From: DATKDU01 sp035512595
GTDB lineage: Bacteria > Planctomycetota > Planctomycetia > Pirellulales > Pirellulaceae
Direction of reading: 5' to 3'
Assembly (NCBI GenBank): GCA_035512595.1
Contig: DATKDU010000165.1
Coordinates: 1 to 10,611, forward strand
Length of the DNA stretch: 10,611 nt
Of the stretch, positions 5,771-10,611 are shown one piece after another. The notes beneath the pieces were generated by a model. That model was given only the letters and a program-made list of their open reading frames with translations, was not told the DNA's origin and did no database searches. Made by a program: the position numbers and the translations under genes. Positions within the stretch are counted from its first letter, which is position 1. Every line of letters begins with the position of its first letter.

Positions 5771-6523
5771 TTATCCGGCCAAGGCAGCCAGAAAGATCAT
5801 TCCTCCGACTCCCAGAAAACCGAGCATCCACAGCACGGAGATGATCATCCCCATGATCATCCCCGCGCGGGTCAAATCCGAGCCGCTGCGGTCCATGCGG
5901 CCGGCTTCCATCTCGCGGAGATCATTGCTCCCCATCACCCAGGCCACGATGGCGAAAATCGGACCGGGACAAGGTTGCAGGATAATCCCCAGCAGGCCCA
6001 AGAGCAGAATCAGCCCGCCGCGATGCTGCGTCTGGTACGCTTGCCGCGGCATGAACCCGGGGCTGGACGCTGGAACAAAACCGCCGGCAAAGGGGGCTGC
6101 GGCCGGCGCACCGCTGGCCGGCTGATACGCGGATGGAGCAACGGACGGCACCGGGGGCGTCCAGACCGGAACGGGAGCTGGCGGAGTGAGTGCGGGAAAG
6201 ACCCGGTCGGCACTTTCCCACGGCTCGGTCTCGCCGCTGCGGAGTTGGCAGTCCGCGGTGACGCGCCCTTCCGTCACCCAGCGATCGAGATCGGTGCGCG
6301 ATGCGGGGCCGTACTCCTGCCCCTCGGGGGTGCGCATATACCAATTGGCCGGCTTGTCGAGCGGCAACGGATCGGCCGCAGCAGCCGGCGACAGGGGCTC
6401 CCCGTTTGCGGCCGGGACCGGCGTGATGTGCCCGCAGGCGGGACAGCGGGCCATTTTGCCCGCGTGCTCGGTGCCGACTTGCAGCTTTTGACCGCAGCCG
6501 GAACAAGGAACGTCAATGTTCAC
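5771..6523 (-). CDS. Zinc-ribbon / GYF_2 / DUF4190-like membrane protein (first gene of the pair)
   Basis: The frame opens at GTG 6649, but I prefer GTG 6523 (250 residues). It places the first cysteine of the zinc ribbon 7 residues from the start, as in the paralogue (11), and leaves room for a divergent promoter; the 42 residues upstream look unstructured. C7, C10, C27 and C30 repeat the paralogue's CxxC-16-CxxC spacing. GYF_2 spans about 61-112 (WYMRTPEGQEYGP, then DLDRWVTEGRV, ending near FPAL). A long Pro/Ala linker (about 113-165) precedes two hydrophobic stretches around MGSNDLREMEAGRMDRSGSD, again DUF4190-like. The two proteins share all three modules, so the pair arose by tandem duplication and probably acts as one complex (inference). 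The exact start remains uncertain. Confidence 0.75.
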   Translation of the reverse strand: MNIDVPCSGCGQKLQVGTEHAGKMARCPACGHITPVPAANGEPLSPAAAADPLPLDKPANWYMRTPEGQEYGPASRTDLDRWVTEGRVTADCQLRSGETEPWESADRVFPALTPPAPVPVWTPPVPSVAPSAYQPASGAPAAAPFAGGFVPASSPGFMPRQAYQTQHRGGLILLLGLLGIILQPCPGPIFAIVAWVMGSNDLREMEAGRMDRSGSDLTRAGMIMGMIISVLWMLGFLGVGGMIFLAALAG

Positions 6524-6610
6524 CGGAATTCCAGAAAGCACGAAAGGTTCGCTGATCGGGGGCGTGCCGCGCAATAGCGAGTGTACTACGCCGCTTTCGC
6601 CGGGGACAGA

Positions 6611-6640
6611 TTGCCTGACATCGGCGATTGTTGATAGGAT
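6611..6640 (+). promoter_or_regulatory. Weak candidate promoter for the DUF1501 gene
   Basis: TTGCCT (6611-6616) and TAGGAT (6635-6640) are 18 bases apart; each matches the consensus at 4/6. The start point would be near 6647, giving a leader of about 40 bases. It lies between the divergent starts at 6523 and 6686, where a promoter is required. Confidence 0.25.
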
Positions 6641-6685
6641 GGCACTCACTGGTACCTGCGTTCAGCGAGCTTGCGGCAGCGACTG

Positions 6686-8158
6686 ATGTTTACAACTACG
6701 GACAACTCGGCCTGGCTACATCCGCGTCTCTCGCGGCGGACGGCCATTCACGCCGGGGCGATTGGCCTGTTGGGCTTGGGGATGAATCACCTCTCCGCGC
6801 TGCGGGCCGCGCCGGCGGATGGCAAGCCGAAGGGGACAGCCAAGGCGTGCATCTATATCTTCCTCTCCGGCGGCCTGGCGCAGCACGAGAGTTTTGATCT
6901 CAAACCCGACGCGCCGGCTGATGTCCGCGGCGAGTTCAATCCGGCGGCGACAAAAACCCCCGGCATTCAAATCTGCGAGCATTTGCCGCAGTTGGCCCAG
7001 CGGAGCGAAGAGTGGGCCATCGTCCGCTCGCTGACGCATCCCAGCAACGAGCATACGGTGGGGCATTACTACATGCTCACGGGGCGGAGCATCCCGTCAG
7101 CCGGCTTTCGCGGGGACCGAATGCCGCGGGCCAGCGACTGGCCATCCATGGCGTCGATTGTGGGGGATGCCCTGCCGCCGCAGCAACATAACCTGCCGCC
7201 GGCGGTCGTGCTTCCCGAGCGGCTGGTGCATTGGTCCGGCGGCGTGATCCCGGGTGCGTACGGCGGCCTGATGGGACGGCAGCGGGATCCGTTTTTCATC
7301 GAGGCCTCTCCTTACGGCAATCCGTTCTGGCGCGGGGCGTATCCGGAGTACACGTTCGCCAACGAGACCAAGAAGCCGCCGAATGCTCCCGACGCGCGGG
7401 TCTATCAAGCGCCGCAGATCACCCTCGCGCCGGGAATGACGCTCGACCGGCTCGGCAGCCGCGTGGGACTCCTGCGCGAGCTGGATGCGCAGCGGCAGGC
7501 GCTCGAAGAATCGGCTACGGTGAATCAATACGACGGCCATCGGCAATCGGTCGTCTCGCTGCTGGCGGATGCGAAAGTACGGCGGGCTTTCGACGTTACG
7601 AATGCCGACGAGAAGACGCAGGAGCGCTATGGCAAGAACAGCTTTGGCTGGTCGCTGCTCATGGCCTATCGCCTGGTGGAAGCGGGCGTGACGATGATCC
7701 AGGTCAACCTGGGGAACAACGAGACGTGGGACACGCACGGCGACGCCTTCCCGCGATTGAAGGACAAACTCCTGCCGCCGACCGATCGGGCGCTGTCTGC
7801 ACTGCTCGATGACTTGAGCGCAAGCGGCATGCTCGACAGCACGCTGCTGGTGATGGGGAGTGAGTTCGGCCGCACGCCGAAGCTCTCGACACTGCCGGCG
7901 TCGTTCCACGCTGCCGGCCGGGATCATTGGGGGGCCGTGCAGAGCGTCTGGTTTGCCGGCGGCGGCATTCGCGGCGGCACCGCCATCGGCTCGTCCGACA
8001 AGCTCGGCGCCTATCCGGCCAGCAGCCCGCAGAAGCCGGAGAACATGGCCGCCACGATCTACCACGCCCTCGGCATTCCCCCCACAGCCGCCTGGCGCGA
8101 CGAGTCCGACCGCCCGCACCACATCTACTACGGCGATCCGATCGCGGGATTGCTGTGA
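6686..8158 (+). CDS. DUF1501 family protein, Tat-exported
   Basis: This 490-residue protein has ATG 6686 as its best start; a TTG at 6671 is in frame but adds nothing recognisable. The N-terminus is a twin-arginine signal: LSRRTA (15-20) followed by a hydrophobic stretch (about 21-36) and a likely cleavage near ALRAA (38-42). The mature part shows the marks of DUF1501, a family related to the alkaline phosphatase/sulfatase fold: YIFLSGGLAQHESFDLKP (57-74) with D71, HPSNEHTVGHYYMLTGR (118-134), ETWDTHGD (346-353), GSEFGRTP (391-398) and GRDHW (411-415). The Asp and His residues in these motifs sit where metal ligands would be expected, but catalysis has not been established for the family. Planctomycetes usually encode DUF1501 proteins beside a DUF1549/DUF1553 partner; none is present here. 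Length is normal and intact. Confidence 0.92.
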   Translation: MFTTTDNSAWLHPRLSRRTAIHAGAIGLLGLGMNHLSALRAAPADGKPKGTAKACIYIFLSGGLAQHESFDLKPDAPADVRGEFNPAATKTPGIQICEHLPQLAQRSEEWAIVRSLTHPSNEHTVGHYYMLTGRSIPSAGFRGDRMPRASDWPSMASIVGDALPPQQHNLPPAVVLPERLVHWSGGVIPGAYGGLMGRQRDPFFIEASPYGNPFWRGAYPEYTFANETKKPPNAPDARVYQAPQITLAPGMTLDRLGSRVGLLRELDAQRQALEESATVNQYDGHRQSVVSLLADAKVRRAFDVTNADEKTQERYGKNSFGWSLLMAYRLVEAGVTMIQVNLGNNETWDTHGDAFPRLKDKLLPPTDRALSALLDDLSASGMLDSTLLVMGSEFGRTPKLSTLPASFHAAGRDHWGAVQSVWFAGGGIRGGTAIGSSDKLGAYPASSPQKPENMAATIYHALGIPPTAAWRDESDRPHHIYYGDPIAGLL

Positions 8159-8307
8159 CGCGCTGCGACCGTTCCTAGCCGGAGGCGAACCGTCTCTGGA
8201 ATGCGGGAATAATCGTCTCGGCTGGCGACAAGTGTTGCGAGCCGCTGCGCCGTCGTTGAAGATGAATCTTGTTGGAACGTGCCTGTGGTGGCTTCTGGAG
8301 CCAGTGC

Positions 8308-10320
8308 GTGTACCCGGTCATCTATCTGCTGGCAGCGGCAACGACGGCCATCATCGCGCTGGTCGCCATCTGGGCGGCCCGCAGCTCGCTGCACTGGTTC
8401 TGGCGCGCCGCGGCATTGCTGGCTTGTTTCTTGCTACTCGTCCCGGTCGGCGCGGCGGAGTTGAACCTGCTGTTTGCTCCGATGGCGGCGATTCTGTTCT
8501 TGGCGAGTGCCGGTCAACAGTGGTGGGAGCGGCGGCAGCAGCGTTGGACGATGAAGGACGTTGGTGATTCCGCGGACCGCCCCAGACCCAAAATTCGCAT
8601 CTCGTTGAAGGAGCTGTTTCTCGTTATCCTGCTGGCCGCAGTCGCGGCTTGGATCCTCGCCCGGATCGTGCAGGAAGGGATCGTCGTGGACTGGCGCAAG
8701 CTGCCAATTGCCGTGGCGCTCATCTCGGCGGTTGCCTGGACCGCCGCGACGTGGGCCGACAAACGACGAACGTGGCAGCCATTCTGGGCCAAGACCGCCG
8801 CCTATCTGATTGGCCTGGCCATGATTCTTCCGTCGATCAATGCGCTGATCTATACCTTCCAGTTGGAGACGGCGACGGACATTGTGATTGCTGCCGCCAG
8901 CGTCGTCGGCTTGACAATGGTCATCACCGACCTGTGGCTGAAGTACGTGGGCCGCATGCCCCAGACACTGTTGCTCGTCGGCGCGATCTATGTCGCGTCT
9001 TACGTCCATGCGAACTACATGGGGGACTGGTTGTCGGCGGACTACTTGCTGATTGAGCAACGTCCGACGTTTTGGCTCATGCAGCGGATCGTTTACGGGC
9101 TGCTCTATTTTCACGTCGCGGTCTTCGTGCTGCTGGGCATTCTGCTGTGGCGCGGCTTGGTGTTGCCGATTCGCGAGTCGTGGCGGAGCCTCATCCTGTC
9201 CCGCTTGAGCATGTTTACACTGGCGGTCGCACTTGTGCCGCTGGCATGGTGGTACTTTCAATTGCTGGAAAGGCCAAGAATCTCCGCAGCGCCGGCGATG
9301 TCCGGAGAGAACATCCTCGCGGAGGCAAACCGCCTGGTCGAGCAGATTCAAAAGCTGAGAGCGGCGACCGCGCCGCCTGCGTCAGCTGCCGCAACTCTGC
9401 CGCTCCCCGACACTCCGGAAATACGCCGTCTGACGAGCGATCTCATCGCCGTCCTGCAGGCAGCCAGCCGGCAAACGACGCAGAATTCTCGAGTTAACGA
9501 CCCGCGGCTACAGGAGCAAGCTGACGAACGGCTGCGCCTGATGGGGATGGCAACGCAGTTGTTTGGAGCGGACGAATTTGCCGATCCGGCCAGTGCGTAT
9601 GACCACGGCGAGTTAGCCCTGGCCCAAGTGCGATACGCCATTTTGGCGCAGCGGGACGGGCTTGCCTCCGATGCCCGGATGGCATACCAGGTTGAGCAGG
9701 TTGGTCATTTGCACCTGGCGATGCAACAAGACCAGCTTCGTCCGCCACGAATGCGAGAGTTGATGCGCGAACTCGAGGAACTGGATGGCCGCCGCGAACC
9801 GCTGGAGGCCATGCTGACTCGAGATGCTGCCTGGAGCGAGCGTTTCGAGCGATGGCGAAGCCGCCTGCGCCGCGTGGTCTTGAATCGGGAGACTTCCGCC
9901 GATACGCACCGGGCGTGGGATACGGTCCGTGAATACCACAACTCCTGTGTTGCCACGGCGCGCATGAGTTACACGAATCTGGCGATTCGAACGTTTGCTG
10001 CTGAGAACGGCCGCTTGCCGTCGGACCTCGATGAGCTGGTCCCGCACTACCTGAGTGCAGTTCCCATCGATCCCTACAGCGGACAACCGCTGGTTTATCG
10101 CTTGGAAAACGACAAGTACGTGATTTACACCGTCGGGCCGGATGGCAAGGACGACGGCGGCGTGAACATGTTCGATGGCAACTTCAACGACACCGTCCGC
10201 GTCCGGAAGGAATGGATCGCCAAAGTGAAGGCCCGAGCCGCGGCCGCGATGGCACCTCCCGCCAAAACGCCTGCCGCTGCGAAAACCGCTGGGAAATCAC
10301 CGACTCCGGCCGATCCTTAA
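8308..10320 (+). CDS. Polytopic membrane protein with GspG-like C-terminal domain
   Basis: GTG 8308 has GGAG at 8297-8300 (7-base spacer) and begins directly with a membrane segment, giving 670 residues. The frame is open to TTG 8269, which would add 13 residues. Around ten hydrophobic stretches lie within residues 1-320 (for example 3-22, 102-120, 162-183, 190-207, 218-233, 262-281, 300-318). Residues about 332-545 are soluble, helical and charged. Residues about 550-618 resemble the C-terminal part of type II pseudopilin GspG and related planctomycete proteins: AIRTFAAENGRLPSDLDELV, VPIDPYSGQPLVYR, YVIYTVGPDGKDDGG. The N-terminal pilin helix is absent. The last 35 residues are Ala/Lys/Pro-rich. 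The gene follows the DUF1501 gene by 149 bases and may be read with it. No function is known; a membrane-tethered sensory or structural role is only a guess. Confidence 0.8.
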   Translation: MYPVIYLLAAATTAIIALVAIWAARSSLHWFWRAAALLACFLLLVPVGAAELNLLFAPMAAILFLASAGQQWWERRQQRWTMKDVGDSADRPRPKIRISLKELFLVILLAAVAAWILARIVQEGIVVDWRKLPIAVALISAVAWTAATWADKRRTWQPFWAKTAAYLIGLAMILPSINALIYTFQLETATDIVIAAASVVGLTMVITDLWLKYVGRMPQTLLLVGAIYVASYVHANYMGDWLSADYLLIEQRPTFWLMQRIVYGLLYFHVAVFVLLGILLWRGLVLPIRESWRSLILSRLSMFTLAVALVPLAWWYFQLLERPRISAAPAMSGENILAEANRLVEQIQKLRAATAPPASAAATLPLPDTPEIRRLTSDLIAVLQAASRQTTQNSRVNDPRLQEQADERLRLMGMATQLFGADEFADPASAYDHGELALAQVRYAILAQRDGLASDARMAYQVEQVGHLHLAMQQDQLRPPRMRELMRELEELDGRREPLEAMLTRDAAWSERFERWRSRLRRVVLNRETSADTHRAWDTVREYHNSCVATARMSYTNLAIRTFAAENGRLPSDLDELVPHYLSAVPIDPYSGQPLVYRLENDKYVIYTVGPDGKDDGGVNMFDGNFNDTVRVRKEWIAKVKARAAAAMAPPAKTPAAAKTAGKSPTPADP

Positions 10321-10350
10321 GCGGAATCGTCTCGTCCGCAGGAGCGCACG

Positions 10351-10389
10351 AAAAAAGCCGGCTGACGTGGGGCAGGAACGTCGGCCGGC
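10351..10389 (-). terminator. Strong intrinsic terminator on the minus strand
   Basis: ACGTCGGCCGGC (10378-10389) and GCCGGCTGACGT (10357-10368) form a 12-pair stem with one G-U pair and a 9-base loop. Six A at 10351-10356 become a T6 tail on the minus strand, the canonical order. On the plus strand it lies 36 bases after the stop at 10320 and is followed only by CGTTT, so it can also end that transcript, less ideally. Confidence 0.7.
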
Positions 10390-10419
10390 CGTTTGCAATC
10401 CCGTGTGACCGGGACGCAC
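10351..10419 (-). ncRNA. Candidate small RNA, about 70 bases
   Basis: A promoter-like pair upstream (10425-10452) would start transcription near 10419 on the minus strand. The RNA would carry a short TCCCG/CGGGA hairpin (10399-10403 with 10410-10414, 6-base loop), the linker ATTGCAAACG, and end in the strong hairpin plus T6 above. No ORF with a ribosome-binding site fits in it. Promoter, two hairpins and terminator in 100 bases is the usual layout of a bacterial small RNA gene. Expression is unproven and no known RNA family is recognised. Confidence 0.35.
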
Positions 10420-10424
10420 GAGAC

Positions 10425-10452
10425 AAGATACCAAACGAGGAGCGCTTGTCAA
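10425..10452 (-). promoter_or_regulatory. Sigma70-type promoter, minus strand
   Basis: Read on the minus strand, TTGACA (10452-10447) is a perfect -35 and TATCTT (10430-10425) is a 4/6 match to the -10, with a 16-base spacer. The only thing it could drive before the terminator is the short candidate RNA. Confidence 0.45.
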
Positions 10453-10553
10453 TCGTTCGTTCCAAAAATAGCTTGCTGGCAACTGGGGGCGTTGAACAGG
10501 GGTGATTCGCGGCGGGTCGCGAGTCGGGCTGTCGCCTTGGCTGGCACAAAAAT
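10453..10553. other. Spacer between the two promoters, nothing else recognised
   Basis: No frame here has a ribosome-binding site or protein-like character. A minor TCGCG/CGCGA dyad occurs near 10507-10522. The minus-strand frame across this part runs through both promoters and the terminator, so it is not a gene. Confidence 0.4.
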
Positions 10554-10585
10554 CTTGACATATCAGCCCCCGCTGATGTATCAAG
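10554..10585 (+). promoter_or_regulatory. Promoter inside an operator-like inverted repeat
   Basis: CTTGACATATCAGC (10554-10567) and GCTGATGTATCAAG (10572-10585) form a dyad matching at 12 of 14 positions around a CCCC centre. The left arm contains a perfect -35 TTGACA (10555-10560). The right arm contains TATCAA (10579-10584) 18 bases on, a plausible -10. A dimeric repressor bound here would cover the whole promoter. The size and ATATCA/TGATGT-like half-sites recall ArsR/SmtB-type operators, but that is inference. The controlled gene must start beyond the right edge. Confidence 0.5.
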
Positions 10586-10611
10586 ACGGGAAGTGACGAT
10601 CATAGTCCAGT

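Noticed and set aside
4994..6577. 527-codon plus-strand ORF
   Set aside because: It covers the two GYF_2 genes on the other strand and starts inside the 4974-5009 hairpin; low-complexity Arg/Gly/His translation.
7097..8122. 341-codon minus-strand ORF
   Set aside because: Antisense to the intact DUF1501 gene; Arg/His-rich shadow translation.
10184..10603. 139-codon minus-strand ORF
   Set aside because: It runs through an operator-like dyad, a promoter and a strong terminator and into the end of the membrane protein gene; no domain character.

Overview
The window reads as ordinary high-GC chromosome from a planctomycete, probably of the Pirellulales type. This is an inference from protein style, not from a marker gene. 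The clues are a secreted protein that opens with a LEQLEDR-type segment, a Tat-exported DUF1501 protein, two tandem zinc-ribbon/GYF_2/DUF4190-like proteins, a membrane-anchored 24-residue leucine-rich-repeat protein, and a GspG-like tail on a polytopic membrane protein. There are no phage, IS, CRISPR, rRNA or complete tRNA genes.

Layout, left to right. A minus-strand small basic protein is cut by the left edge (1-115). A roughly 330-base stretch without a gene leads to a weak promoter and a structured leader before a short plus-strand helical protein (573-755). A large minus-strand extracellular protein follows (879-3083): fifteen exactly phased RTX nonapeptides, two cadherin/VCBS-like domains and a metzincin-like zinc-protease end. 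It converges with the small gene on a hairpin at 832-857. It is divergent from the LRR gene (3324-4433), across a 240-base spacer with a T13 tract. A 632-base spacer (4434-5065) has no gene but holds a dyad just after the LRR stop, a GGGGCC repeat, two imperfect 54-base repeats exactly 90 bases apart, a hairpin that looks like a tRNA T-arm plus acceptor strand, and a long hairpin followed by T5. Then comes a minus-strand pair of paralogous GYF_2 genes (6523-5771 and 5746-5066, 24 bases apart), with a DUF1501 gene divergent to them (6686-8158). A 670-residue membrane protein (8308-10320) follows. The last 290 bases hold no supported ORF but carry a terminator, a promoter and an operator-like dyad.

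How the genes work together: only the GYF_2 pair is convincingly an operon. Most of the others look like single-gene units with cell-envelope roles: export of a Ca2+-binding metalloprotease-like protein, Tat export of a DUF1501 enzyme-like protein, and membrane proteins whose soluble domains probably bind other proteins. No biochemical pathway links them in this window.

The most interesting material is non-coding. On the minus strand at 10351-10452, a TTGACA/TATCTT promoter lies about 70 bases before a strong hairpin plus T6 terminator, which is the layout of a small RNA gene. A promoter embedded in a 14+14 dyad at 10554-10585 points out of the window. The hairpin- and repeat-rich spacer at 4777-5060 is the third. 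These are inferences from sequence alone.
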